From: Deferribacter thermophilus
GTDB lineage: Bacteria; Chrysiogenota; Deferribacteres; Deferribacterales; Deferribacteraceae
Direction of reading: 5' to 3'
Assembly: GCF_049472675.1 (NCBI RefSeq)
Contig: NZ_JAPNXM010000007.1
Location: 1 to 64,000 of the forward strand
Length of the DNA: 64,000 nt
Position 1 is the stretch's first letter, and the number at the start of each line of letters is the position of its first letter. The notes under the pieces are model-generated. The model saw nothing but the letters and a program-made list of their open reading frames with translations, was not told the DNA's origin and ran no database searches. The translations under genes and the position numbers were made by a program. Positions 41,360-50,173 of the stretch are shown in pieces.

Positions 41360-42937
41360 TCACCACATTTTTTTTATAACTGCACCTTCATAATAAAAAT
41401 TTAATATTTCGTCAAACCTTTTTCCTGCCTCTCCCAATGCTTTTCCACCCCACTGGGAATAACCAACGCCATGACCAAAACCACCACCTTTAAAAACTAT
41501 TGAATTACCAACTTGTTGAATACTAAACAATATATCATACAACTTTGCAGCTCTTCTTACAGTTGTGTAAGTCCTAAGTACCTTTGTCCCGCCTGAGTGG
41601 TTAATTTTGACTTTTACAACTCTACCAGCAGGTGTAGTTTTGTAGGGTGAAATTGAATATATTGTCCCAATATTTACACCTTTCCTTCTCAAATAATTCC
41701 CAATTTCGTTTAAAGTTATTTTTTTAGTCCATCTACCCATCTTCTCCTTAGCACTATAAGGGTCAGGCTTAGCACGCATGTATGGATAACCTGTGCCAAA
41801 GATATATTTTGGATCATCGATATACCAACCGGTGCTCGCCGTAAAAAATGACAAAATAGGCCTATCGCGGTATGTCAACACCAAACCAGCAGTCTCCAAG
41901 ACTGCCCTAACCCCCTTTTTTGTTTCGTTTTTTATACCGTTATAGGCTTGATCACCTTCATTATCTACAACATCATAGCTCCAGTCTTCTCTATGCAATT
42001 TTTGATAAAGTGCATAAGTCCTTGCAGCTACTGCTTGAGCCTTTAAAGTCTCTAAAGGCCAGCTGCTTGGAGACTCACTTGTAACAACACTTTTTAAATA
42101 GTCTTCAATATTTAATATATTGATAACATATAATTTACTCTTGGAGACAAAAATTTTAAAATACCCACGATATCCTCTATATCCATCCTTTTTTAAAAGA
42201 TATAAATATGAACTGTTAGGATAAATATAAACCGGCGAATAAAGCTGTCTTCCGTTTAAAATTACCATTTTTCCACTTAGATAAACACTAACAACCCCAT
42301 TGATATTTAAAATTAACCTTCCTGAACTGTCCTTAACTGATATATTACCTTTTATTTTAGCTGATTTGCCTTTGAATAATCTTACCCTAATATCTGGAGC
42401 ACCTTTAATATTTACAGGTGGCAATTCAAACTTCTTCTTAGGGGATACTAATGGTTTCTTTGTATATCTCTCCACAAAAAATGAAGCTGTATAGCGAAAG
42501 CGTCCAAAGGGGTAATATTGCAAATATAGTTTAAAATATTCTAAAGCCTTTTTTTCATCTCCAAAATCATTGTAAAGTAGTGCTAACTTGTATAAAGCGG
42601 TTTCACCTTGTGGTAAATCAGGAAATTTTCTAAATATTTCTTCATATATTTTTGCAGCTTCTTCAGGCTTATCCATGTAATGAGCAAAAAGTGTTGCCTT
42701 TTGAAGTAAAGCATCAGCAACAATATATCTATTGTCAGTTGCTTCAAGAGCAGTTTCAAAAAATTCTAATGCGTCAAGATATTTGCCCACCTCAACATAA
42801 TATTTCCCCTCGGCAATGGATTGCCTTGCAAAAAGGATATCAGATACATTTGCATTATTATTTTCTGCATAAACAAATGAAACAAATATAAAAAATAAGA
42901 CTGCTAACTTACTGCAAAATCTGAACATCAATCTCAT
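41360..42937 (-). CDS. SpoIID/LytB-domain protein with N-terminal TPR repeats
   Basis: About 525 residues. A signal peptide (ending FVYA, about residue 25) is followed by TPR-like repeats (ALEFFETALEATDN, PEEAAKIYEEIFRKFPDLPQG, KKALEYFKLYLQYYP; about 40-150). The C-terminal ~300 residues are a SpoIID domain: VVTSESPSSWPLETLKAQAV, AARTYALYQK, FFTASTGWYIDDP and GGGFGHGVGYSQWGGKAL. SpoIID enzymes are lytic transglycosylases on denuded peptidoglycan in sporulation, but here the organism looks diderm and non-sporulating, so envelope remodelling is likely. GTG 42943, ATG 42937 and ATG 42928 are all possible starts. Confidence 0.85.
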   Translation of the reverse strand: MRLMFRFCSKLAVLFFIFVSFVYAENNNANVSDILFARQSIAEGKYYVEVGKYLDALEFFETALEATDNRYIVADALLQKATLFAHYMDKPEEAAKIYEEIFRKFPDLPQGETALYKLALLYNDFGDEKKALEYFKLYLQYYPFGRFRYTASFFVERYTKKPLVSPKKKFELPPVNIKGAPDIRVRLFKGKSAKIKGNISVKDSSGRLILNINGVVSVYLSGKMVILNGRQLYSPVYIYPNSSYLYLLKKDGYRGYRGYFKIFVSKSKLYVINILNIEDYLKSVVTSESPSSWPLETLKAQAVAARTYALYQKLHREDWSYDVVDNEGDQAYNGIKNETKKGVRAVLETAGLVLTYRDRPILSFFTASTGWYIDDPKYIFGTGYPYMRAKPDPYSAKEKMGRWTKKITLNEIGNYLRRKGVNIGTIYSISPYKTTPAGRVVKVKINHSGGTKVLRTYTTVRRAAKLYDILFSIQQVGNSIVFKGGGFGHGVGYSQWGGKALGEAGKRFDEILNFYYEGAVIKKMW

Positions 42938-44018
42938 ACTCACTAAATTTTACTACTTTATAATTTGGTCTGCTATTAATTGATGCAGCCAAGTATAAGG
43001 CCTTTTCAGGATACTCTACTACTAATGTGTTCATCCCTTGTTCATTAACTGATAATACCCAACTTACATACTGAATAAAGTTTTTAAACTGCATCATCTG
43101 CTGCATATCATTAACATTTGTCAAAACAAGACGAATTTTTTTAGCAGAACCTTTAATTTTATTTACAATAGTACTAATCAACTCATTTGAAACTTTCCCA
43201 CTCATATCTTCTATCATTTTATATGTAGCATCTTCAACAGTAGGCCCCATACCTCTACCAGAAATATAGCCACTAGCTAAAATTACCCTTTGCCCATTCC
43301 TATTTGTAATCAATCTATAAACTAATCTACCTGTTACAATATTGTAAGGCAAACTAACACCATAACCCACATTTTTACCTTCGCGAGCTGTCAAAGTTGT
43401 AGTAATTTTACCCACAAGCATAACATTTGATAAATATTGATATGCCAAGTTTCTTATCATTAGAAAATTATTTGTTCTTAATGCTGTGTCCAGTTGACTA
43501 ACAGAAAAAGTGCTACCTGATGCAATATCTATCACTTCATAACCTTGAACCGATAATTCATTTATCAATTTTTCACTTAAAGGGTTAGATTCCTCAACTC
43601 TCCCATCAGGCATTACAAGTGGTAAAATTACTGAAATTGCTGTATTTCTTGAAATAGCTCCCAAAGCCTCTTTTGCTTTATTTGGCACTATAAAAGCCGA
43701 AATTTGAACCCAATAAACACCTTGATTTTGCCCTTCTTTAAGAATTTGAAAACCTTTTATAACACCTTGAGTTTCAGACTTTATCGCTTCATCAACCAAA
43801 ACGGCATTCTGAACAACACTTTGAGCTTTTACTTTGACTCCTGCTGCCTGTTCTAAGGCAAACCACTTTGCTCTTGCTATAGCCTGCAATCTTGCTGTTT
43901 GAATATCATTATTTACTATTTCTGCTTCTCCATAAGACTGTACAAAAATACCCTGCTCTCCCATCGCAAAGACAAAAACAGGAATTAATAAAAACAAAAA
44001 AACAATAATTTTCTTCAT
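42909..44018 (-). CDS. Exported FlgT/LPP20-like envelope protein
   Basis: 369 residues with a signal peptide (1-18, ending VFAM). The N-terminal domain (about 25-115) has the LPP20/FlgT-N pattern: SYGEAEIVNNDIQTARLQAI, ARAKWFALEQAAGV, VVQNAVLVDEAIKSETQGVI, GVYWVQISAFIVP. The rest (about 130-369) resembles the extended FlgT middle domain. FlgT forms the H ring of Vibrio flagella; no flagellar genes are here, so an outer-membrane assembly role beside the CsgG-like protein is more likely. GAGGG precedes ATG 44018. Confidence 0.68.
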   Translation of the reverse strand: MKKIIVFLFLLIPVFVFAMGEQGIFVQSYGEAEIVNNDIQTARLQAIARAKWFALEQAAGVKVKAQSVVQNAVLVDEAIKSETQGVIKGFQILKEGQNQGVYWVQISAFIVPNKAKEALGAISRNTAISVILPLVMPDGRVEESNPLSEKLINELSVQGYEVIDIASGSTFSVSQLDTALRTNNFLMIRNLAYQYLSNVMLVGKITTTLTAREGKNVGYGVSLPYNIVTGRLVYRLITNRNGQRVILASGYISGRGMGPTVEDATYKMIEDMSGKVSNELISTIVNKIKGSAKKIRLVLTNVNDMQQMMQFKNFIQYVSWVLSVNEQGMNTLVVEYPEKALYLAASINSRPNYKVVKFSEYEIDVQILQ

Positions 44019-44053
44019 AACTTACCCTCAACTAATAGCTTTAATTTAAACAG

Positions 44054-44077
44054 AAAGTAGGGCAAAAGCCCTACTTT
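44054..44077 (-). terminator. Intercistronic hairpin after the Gln/Pro-rich LPP20 gene
   Basis: Perfect ten-base stem AAAGTAGGGC/GCCCTACTTT with an A4 loop, overlapping the stop of the upstream gene. The minus-strand tail is only weakly T-rich, so attenuation or mRNA protection is more likely than full termination. Confidence 0.55.
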
Positions 44078-45144
44078 AATACAAATACTACTTTAGCACC
44101 TTCTAAGAAATTTGTTTTCTGATTAGATGAAAAAATAGCAGTGGCATCATCACCAGATACCTTTACATCAGTAAACTTCACAACACCTACTGCCTTTACA
44201 ACAAGAGGATTTTTAACCCCTCTTTCTGAAAGAATAGCTTTTGCCTTACCAATTTCGTTTGTGTAATCACCACACCCTCTTTGTGCTAAAATATCTTCAG
44301 CTATCTTAGTTGGATCATAAATTATTTCACCTTTTTCATTCAAAATTCTATTTATTAATGCTGGTCTAAAGTTTGTGCCAGTAGTATCTACAATTAACCC
44401 ATCATAAACCTGTGGTGCAGGAGGTACAACCTGAGGTTGAAATGCTGGAGCAGGTGGAACTGCATTAAATATAGCTTGTCTAGCATTTGGATCCTGAAAC
44501 ATTGTAGTAACAAAAGATTTTGTGCCCACCTCTAAACAAACATAACCAACACCCTGGCTCATATCATAATATCTACCACACTCTCTTGCTCCCTGTAAAA
44601 AGCCTTGAACAGTTGATCTTATAACATCATTTACTAACAAACCATTTTGAACAGTCGTATCACCAGCAACTGTAACACCCTGAAGAACCTCTAATAAATC
44701 TCTCTGAGCTACAACCTTTGCAGCCCTTAATGCTGCATATCTTCTCTGTCCAGCCTCTGATTCACCTATAACTCTAATATATCCAGTTGCAAATGCAGCT
44801 TGAGGATTTGTTATTGGCTGTGGTAATGGTGGCATACCACCCATCATTTGAGGTTGAGGCTGCATCATTTGAGGATTATATTGACCACCTCCATAAGGTT
44901 GTTGCATAGGCTGTTGCATTGGTTGCTGCATCATCTGTCCACCATATTGACCCGGTTGTTGCATCATTTGTTGATTATTTGGTTGTTGATAGTTTGGTGC
45001 CTGTTGATTATATGGAGCAGGTTGCTGATAAGCAGGGTTATACGGTTGATTATAAGGTTGATTATATGTCTGTGCAAAAACAGACAAACTAAACAGCATA
45101 AATATAAATAGTAATATAGCATACACAAATTTATTTACTCTCAT
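44071..45144 (-). CDS. LPP20-like exported protein with Gln/Pro/Met-rich region
   Basis: 357 residues from ATG 45144 (AGGAGG seven bases upstream; an in-frame ATG at 45165 lies inside the previous gene). A signal peptide ends at VFAQ. Residues about 25-112 are low complexity with QPYNQPYN and QQPMQQPMQQPY repeats, likely disordered or adhesive. An LPP20-type domain follows (ATGYIRVIGESEAGQRRYAA, LRAAKVVAQRDLLEVLQGV, NGLLVNDVIRSTVQGFLQGA), then a ~120-residue tail. The second LPP20-like protein downstream is a distant paralogue. Envelope location is likely; function unknown. Confidence 0.7.
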   Translation of the reverse strand: MRVNKFVYAILLFIFMLFSLSVFAQTYNQPYNQPYNPAYQQPAPYNQQAPNYQQPNNQQMMQQPGQYGGQMMQQPMQQPMQQPYGGGQYNPQMMQPQPQMMGGMPPLPQPITNPQAAFATGYIRVIGESEAGQRRYAALRAAKVVAQRDLLEVLQGVTVAGDTTVQNGLLVNDVIRSTVQGFLQGARECGRYYDMSQGVGYVCLEVGTKSFVTTMFQDPNARQAIFNAVPPAPAFQPQVVPPAPQVYDGLIVDTTGTNFRPALINRILNEKGEIIYDPTKIAEDILAQRGCGDYTNEIGKAKAILSERGVKNPLVVKAVGVVKFTDVKVSGDDATAIFSSNQKTNFLEGAKVVFVLK

Positions 45145-45154
45145 CACCGCCTCC

Positions 45155-46369
45155 TTAATAAACATTCAAAGTCTGTCTCAACACTCTAATAGCCAATAGA
45201 GCTTCAGCACCATCAACATTATCATCTGGCCTAAATTCACCAGATAACTCTGTTTCCATCAAACCTCTTGTAACAACATTCATTACAGCATTAAACCATG
45301 GTGCTGTAGGGCTAACATCTGGATAAGGAGAATTTTCCTGCCCAAAATACTTTCTTGGTAATGATTCATCACTAGTCAATTTAACCAATACATCTTCTAA
45401 AATTAGTGCAAACTCCTTACGAGTTAATGGTTTATTTGGGAAAAACAGATAAGCCTTTGTCGTCTCATCATATATTGGAGAAAGACCTCTTATATTCCAC
45501 TTAAGTATTGTTTCAATCTCTGGTCTAAATGGATGGTTTAAAATATCAGCAGGGATAAATTCTGGTTTCATTTTTGCAATTTGCGATTTTACAGGTATAC
45601 GCCCTTCCATAATCTTTTCAATTCTAAGTTCATCCACTAAAAGTGCGGCGAAATCCGCTCTTGAAACCTCATCTTTTACTGCAATCTTTTTACCTACATC
45701 ACCTACTGTAATTCCAGCCATAGCCCTTACGATCTTGTCAGTTTTCTTCCACATTGCATTTGCAGGAGCATGCCATTTACTTTGCCTTGACATATTCAAA
45801 ACATTTGCAAAAGAATCCCTTGCTTTTTGAAACTCTTCACCTTTGAGATAAGCAACACCCATAAAATATTCTAGAGCCTCAGGCCCTTGATAATAAGGTA
45901 ATTTGTTAAAATTAACATCTTTTTCTATACTTTTAGCATCATCATAAAAATCTTTTGCATCTTCTAACCAATCCTCTAAACGCAATTCAGTATAAGTTCT
46001 TATACCTGTAACATAATAAATATATTTTTGATCTTTATTCTTTGCATATTTTTTAGCCTTCTTTAAACTTTCAAGACTTCTTTCTACCCAAACCTGTTTT
46101 TCACCCATATCAGCTTTACTATTTGCTATCATTGCCAAAGTTAAAGATTTTCCTGCATAACCAGGAGAATATTTTGGATCACATTGAATTGAACGCTCAA
46201 ATTTTATATTTGCATTGTTTATGTCACCTTTTTCTATCAATTCCATCCCAGTAAAATAGTTATGCTCTGGATTATCAGTTGGCGAATTACAAACAGTTTT
46301 AGGTTTAGAGCAGCTAACAAACATAAACGCAACTATCACACTTAAAACTAATAATAATTTTCTTCTCAT
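45155..46369 (-). CDS. Lipoprotein with TPR-like and S-layer-homology regions
   Basis: 404 residues. The lipobox FVSC places the lipidated cysteine at residue 20. Residues about 35-210 carry TPR-like helices (GMELIEKGDINNANIKFERS, AYLKGEEFQKARDSFANVLN). The last ~180 residues look like SLH modules (VSRADFAALLVDEL, KPLTRKEFALILEDVLVKL, YPDVSPTAPWFNAVMNVV, FRPDDNVDGAEALLAI). SLH domains bind secondary wall polymers or outer-envelope layers. It lies between the CsgG-like and LPP20-like genes with short gaps, so it is probably part of the same envelope complex. Confidence 0.75.
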   Translation of the reverse strand: MRRKLLLVLSVIVAFMFVSCSKPKTVCNSPTDNPEHNYFTGMELIEKGDINNANIKFERSIQCDPKYSPGYAGKSLTLAMIANSKADMGEKQVWVERSLESLKKAKKYAKNKDQKYIYYVTGIRTYTELRLEDWLEDAKDFYDDAKSIEKDVNFNKLPYYQGPEALEYFMGVAYLKGEEFQKARDSFANVLNMSRQSKWHAPANAMWKKTDKIVRAMAGITVGDVGKKIAVKDEVSRADFAALLVDELRIEKIMEGRIPVKSQIAKMKPEFIPADILNHPFRPEIETILKWNIRGLSPIYDETTKAYLFFPNKPLTRKEFALILEDVLVKLTSDESLPRKYFGQENSPYPDVSPTAPWFNAVMNVVTRGLMETELSGEFRPDDNVDGAEALLAIRVLRQTLNVY

Positions 46370-46380
46370 TTTATTACCCC

Positions 46381-47571
46381 CTAAAATAGTTTTTTCATCA
46401 ATCCTTGACCTTCTAATTTAGCCCTTAGAACTAAAGTACCAATTTTAAGCCTTTTTCTATGTTGCTCATCCCCCTCTATTTTTACCCAACACTGATTTTC
46501 ATCAACCTGATCAGTAACAATTAATTCAACAGGGATTTTTGCTTTACTACAACTATGTGTTCCTTTGAAAGGATCTCTAATTTCCATAAAATCATAAGCT
46601 ATTAACTTTTGCCCTGGTTTAATACCGTTTGCCCTACCAAGATTTACAAGAGCCACCTGCTTATTTCCTCTCAATTGAATTATATAACCTTTTATGGCAA
46701 ACAGTTGTGATAATTCAGGTTTTATATCCAAAGCAGCTTCACCCATAGCTTTTTTAGCTGCAGTAATTATCAATTCTGGATTAAAATTTGGTTGTTTACC
46801 TGCAAGTTCTCTGCCTTTAACTTTTTTAGATGCAATAATTCTACCTGTGGCAACATCTATAATTTTTACAGTCATTTCTACATTTACATTCCATCCCTCT
46901 GTAGTTGCTTCTAAAATAGATAAAGCAAGATTTGCTAACGCATTATCTGATTTCTTCTTTTTAGAAGGTGGTACATACTCTGCTTTAATATTATCAACAG
47001 AACCAGTAATAATATAACTAACACCAGCAATTTTACCTAATTGAACTAATGTATTGGGATCTGCAACATTCATCTGAAAACCCTGCTCTTGCATAACCTG
47101 TTGAATATTAGATCTTGTAAAAACCTCTACACCACCCATATTTACAACAATATCTTCAACAGCACTTTGTGCATACGCCCCTATATTAGGTGATATCTGT
47201 CTCATAAATGTATTTATATCTTTTGAATATTTAACTTTTGTTTTGCTAGCTCCAACATAACCAACCCCAACAGCACCAGGCGCAACAACAGCTCCAGCAA
47301 CACCCCCTTCTACATGAGTCCTAGTACCTTGACCTCTAATAGAAGTATTTGAACCTGTCATTTTCCCAAAAGTAGTATTATTTTGAAAATCTACTACCGC
47401 TACTCTTAGCTGCCTTGTTTCATACTGAGCTCTACATACTTGAGGAACCTGCACCTGCTCAGTATCTGCAGGCACTATTGATAAAGCCATAGGATCAACT
47501 TTTGGTGTCCCACAAGAAACAAGAAAAATAATAACTGTTACAATAAGTAAACAAAGACAAATTTTCCTCAT
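46381..47571 (-). CDS. CsgG-family outer-membrane lipoprotein
   Basis: 396 residues. The lipobox LVSC gives lipidation at residue 20. The CsgG domain (about 50-285) shows LRVAVVDFQNNTTFGKMTG, a glycine-rich loop VEGGVAGAVVAPGAVGVGYV, VFTRSNIQQVMQEQGF, LGKIAGVSYIITGSVDNI and VKIIDVATGRIIASKKVKG. A C-terminal ~90-residue extension (YIIQLRGNKQVALVNLG, RANGIKPGQKLIAYD) resembles the FlgT C-terminal domain and is absent from curli CsgG. CsgG forms a nonameric secretion pore; pore function here is inferred. First gene of the envelope operon; GGGAGTGGG lies before ATG 47571. Confidence 0.82.
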   Translation of the reverse strand: MRKICLCLLIVTVIIFLVSCGTPKVDPMALSIVPADTEQVQVPQVCRAQYETRQLRVAVVDFQNNTTFGKMTGSNTSIRGQGTRTHVEGGVAGAVVAPGAVGVGYVGASKTKVKYSKDINTFMRQISPNIGAYAQSAVEDIVVNMGGVEVFTRSNIQQVMQEQGFQMNVADPNTLVQLGKIAGVSYIITGSVDNIKAEYVPPSKKKKSDNALANLALSILEATTEGWNVNVEMTVKIIDVATGRIIASKKVKGRELAGKQPNFNPELIITAAKKAMGEAALDIKPELSQLFAIKGYIIQLRGNKQVALVNLGRANGIKPGQKLIAYDFMEIRDPFKGTHSCSKAKIPVELIVTDQVDENQCWVKIEGDEQHRKRLKIGTLVLRAKLEGQGLMKKLF

Positions 47572-47670
47572 AACCCACTCCCTCTTTATTTTTTATTCAT
47601 TTTATAATATAAAGTATAACACATTATATCACAAAAATATATTTTTTTTAAAAATTTTTAGGAGTCAATT

Positions 47671-48060
47671 ATGAATGAAAAGTCACTTTGGGAATTTTTA
47701 GAAAAACACTTAAACGCCATCTACACAGGTGATTTTAAAACCTATGAAGAAACAACACACAAAGACCTCACTTTATACGAATGGTTTGTAGCTCCTCATA
47801 GAATAGAAGGTTTAAATTTTCACAAATTTATGATGGAAAATAACTGGGCAAATACTCATGACGGTTTTAATATTCATCTCACAGATAAAAAAGCTCAAAT
47901 ATATAATGATACAGCTATACTTACCTATACATTAATAATTTCCTACAAAAATGAAGGGAAGATAGAGCATAAAGTCGTAAATGAAACAAGAGTGGTAATA
48001 AAATTTGGCAACACACTAAAAGTAGTCCATGTACATAAAAGCCCAGGGAAAGAGCAATAA
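47671..48060 (+). CDS. SnoaL/DUF4440-like (NTF2-fold) protein
   Basis: 129 residues resembling the NTF2-like DUF4440/CaMKII-association fold: FLEKHLNAIYTGDFKTYEET, HKDLTLYEWFVAPHRIEG, then a strand-rich second half ending KVVHVHKSPG. Members are diverse small enzymes or binding domains, and the role is unknown. AGGAG precedes ATG 47671. It is a single-gene unit ending in a hairpin that overlaps its stop codon. Confidence 0.7.
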   Translation: MNEKSLWEFLEKHLNAIYTGDFKTYEETTHKDLTLYEWFVAPHRIEGLNFHKFMMENNWANTHDGFNIHLTDKKAQIYNDTAILTYTLIISYKNEGKIEHKVVNETRVVIKFGNTLKVVHVHKSPGKEQ

Positions 48061-48070
48061 TGCTCTTCCC
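48046..48070 (+). terminator. Hairpin terminator overlapping the DUF4440 stop
   Basis: GGGAAAGAGCA/TGCTCTTCCC stem (one bulged A) with an ATAA loop that contains the stop codon, followed by a pyrimidine-rich tail ending in TTTT. Confidence 0.6.
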
Positions 48071-48084
48071 CTCTTCTCTTTTAA

Positions 48085-48432
48085 TTAATACTCCCCTTTT
48101 GATGGAACAATACAAATAAATTCAAAATCCTCTTCCCCAGCATTTAAAAATTGATGTTCAATATTGTTTGGGACAAAAGCTATTGATCCTTTTTCCACAT
48201 TATACTCTTTTCCATCCATATATAAAATCCCTTGTCCACCAATTACATAATTAATGTGTGGCCAATCATGTGAATGCCTCGGTGTTTTTCCCCCTTTTTC
48301 AATTCTAAAAACTCTCATCACATAATCATCCCAGCCTTCATTTTTTCCAATTGCTACTTTTTTAAATACCTTTTCAGCTTCTTTCATATTCATTGCTACT
48401 TCTTCCTTATCCTTTAAATGACCAACAAACAT
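48085..48432 (-). CDS. Cupin-domain protein
   Basis: 115 residues forming a single cupin barrel. Motif 1 is PRHSHDWPHINYVIGGQG (two histidines and the glutamate position replaced by Asn/Tyr), and motif 2 is PNNIEHQFLNAGEEDFEFI. Metal binding is likely through the histidines. These small cupins bind or isomerise small molecules, or act as sensors. GGGG precedes ATG 48432, one base after the methyltransferase stop. Confidence 0.8.
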   Translation of the reverse strand: MFVGHLKDKEEVAMNMKEAEKVFKKVAIGKNEGWDDYVMRVFRIEKGGKTPRHSHDWPHINYVIGGQGILYMDGKEYNVEKGSIAFVPNNIEHQFLNAGEEDFEFICIVPSKGEY

Positions 48433-48433
48433 T

Positions 48434-48971
48434 TTAACCCCCTTTTTTCATTAAAAATGTAGTATATTCTTCACCATAAAAACCTTTAACCAACTCAAAT
48501 CCACCATTACAATATATTTTTCTGATTTCATAATTTTCCTCTATGGGTATACCAGATAAAATAAGAAATCCATTTTTATTTTTCATCCAATTAAAAATAT
48601 ACCCCTTTAAATTAACAATGATATCAAAATAAATATTTGCAATTATAATATCATAATTACCTTTAATAGCTCTTTCATCAGAACATATAACAAAACAGTT
48701 TTTAACATCATTTATTGCCGTATTTTCTTTAAAATTCTTACATGCGTCAAAAGATATATCATAACCCACCACTTTTTTTGCACCTAAAATACTAGCATAA
48801 ATACTCAAAATCCCTGTACCAGAGCCAATATCCAAAACAGATTTATTATTGAAATCAATATAATCCATAAATTTTAAGCAACTTAAAGTGGTCTCATGCT
48901 CACCACTGCCAAATGAGGATACTTTTATCCTTATCTTTTTTTTTCAAATTTAATACTTTTATAGAATCCAT
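48434..48971 (-). CDS. Short PrmA-like methyltransferase, interrupted at an A9 tract
   Basis: The intact frame 48434-48868 encodes VLDIGSGTGILSIYASIL (SAM motif I) and YDIIIANIYFDIIVNL (motif IV). Upstream, the same frame continues through FGSGEHETTLSCLKF, the PrmA-family pre-motif, but has no start. ATG 48971 opens another frame that joins it if the A9 run (48936-48944) had eight A. The restored protein has 178 residues, lacking PrmA's L11-binding N-terminus, so the target is probably not L11. As written, translation could only begin at ATG 48868, losing the pre-motif. Confidence 0.65.
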
Positions 48972-49054
48972 ATAAATCTATTATCAATAAAAATTCAAAT
49001 TGCAACAAATTACTTTATAACACCGTTTTTATATATAAAAAGTCTAAATTAACT

Positions 49055-49083
49055 TTGACTTAGATAAAAAATAATAATATTAA
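49055..49083 (+). promoter_or_regulatory. Promoter of asd
   Basis: TTGACT (49055-49060), spacer 17, TATTAA (49078-49083), 26 bases before ATG 49110, with a GGGGGG Shine-Dalgarno sequence in between. Confidence 0.6.
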
Positions 49084-49109
49084 ATAAGAAACTTAATTGG
49101 GGGGTTATT

Positions 49110-50129
49110 ATGGCCTTACAAAAAAAGGAAAAATATAATGTTGCTATTGTTGGTGCTACTGGAGCTGTTGGGCAGGTATTTTTACAAATCTTAGAAGAAA
49201 GAAATTTCCCAATTGATGAATTAAGATTACTTGCATCAAGTAGATCAGCTGGCAAGAAGGTAAAATTTAAAGGGGAAGAGTATACAGTTCAGGAATTAAC
49301 TCATGATAGTTTTGAAGGGATAGATATTGCTCTTTTTTCCGCTGGAGGTGGCAGAAGTAAAGAGTTTGCTCCATCAGCAGTAAAAGCAGGTGCCGTGGTA
49401 ATTGACAACAGTTCTGCTTTTAGAATGGACAAAGATGTTCCATTGGTTGTTCCTGAAGTCAACCCTGATGATGCTTTTAAACATAATGGGATAATTGCAA
49501 ACCCAAACTGTACTACTATTATTATGGTCGTAGCATTAAAACCTCTTCATGATTATGGTAAAATCAAAAGGGTGGTAGTTTCATCATATCAATCAGCTTC
49601 TGGCGCAGGTGCAAAAGCAATGCAAGAGTTGATGGATCAAACAAGAGCTTGGGTAAATGGAGAACCTCTAAAAGTAGAAGCTTTTCAACATCAACTGCTT
49701 TTTAATGTAATACCACACATAGATGTTTTTATGGAAAATGGATACACTAGAGAAGAGATGAAAATGTACAACGAAACTAAAAAAATCATGGGTGATGATT
49801 CTATTGAAGTAACAGCAACCTGTGTAAGGGTTCCAGTTTTGACAGCACATTCAGAAGCTGTAACTGTAGAAACTGAAAAGAAAATAACAGTAGAAAAAGC
49901 AAAAGAGCTTTTTAGTAATGCTCCAGGTATACAAGTATTAGACAACCCAGAAAAAAATGAGTATCCAATGCCACTTTTTGTATCAGGTAAAGACGATTGT
50001 TATGTAGGTAGAATCCGCGAAGATATTTCAAAAGAGAATTCTTTAAACTTCTGGGTAGTAGGTGATCAATTAAGAAAAGGTGCTGCCCTTAACGCGGTTC
50101 AAATAGCAGAATTACTTATTTCAAAATAA
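49110..50129 (+). CDS. asd: Aspartate-semialdehyde dehydrogenase
   Basis: 339 residues. Reduces aspartyl phosphate to aspartate semialdehyde with NADPH, leading to lysine/diaminopimelate, threonine and methionine. The N-terminal NADP motif is VAIVGATGAVGQVFLQIL, the catalytic cysteine is in IANPNCTTIIMVVAL, with SSYQSASGAGAKAMQEL, an active-site VPVLTAHSEAVTVET and a C-terminal DQLRKGAALNAVQIAE. Single gene with its own promoter and terminator. Confidence 0.96.
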   Translation: MALQKKEKYNVAIVGATGAVGQVFLQILEERNFPIDELRLLASSRSAGKKVKFKGEEYTVQELTHDSFEGIDIALFSAGGGRSKEFAPSAVKAGAVVIDNSSAFRMDKDVPLVVPEVNPDDAFKHNGIIANPNCTTIIMVVALKPLHDYGKIKRVVVSSYQSASGAGAKAMQELMDQTRAWVNGEPLKVEAFQHQLLFNVIPHIDVFMENGYTREEMKMYNETKKIMGDDSIEVTATCVRVPVLTAHSEAVTVETEKKITVEKAKELFSNAPGIQVLDNPEKNEYPMPLFVSGKDDCYVGRIREDISKENSLNFWVVGDQLRKGAALNAVQIAELLISK

Positions 50130-50131
50130 AA

Positions 50132-50156
50132 AAATGGGAGCTTTACGCTCCCATTT
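50132..50156 (+). terminator. Terminator of asd
   Basis: AAATGGGAGC/GCTCCCATTT stem with a five-base loop directly after the stop codon, followed by a weak T-rich tail. Confidence 0.75.
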
Positions 50157-50173
50157 CCTATATTTTTTAAAAA

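Noticed and set aside
44848..45111. 87-codon open frame on the plus strand, Leu/His-rich
   Set aside because: Antisense of the Gln/Pro/Met-rich segment; the long frame follows from CAA/CCN-type codon repeats on the real strand.
46694..47017. 107-codon open frame opposite the CsgG-like gene
   Set aside because: Lies wholly within a conserved domain on the other strand with no start signal.
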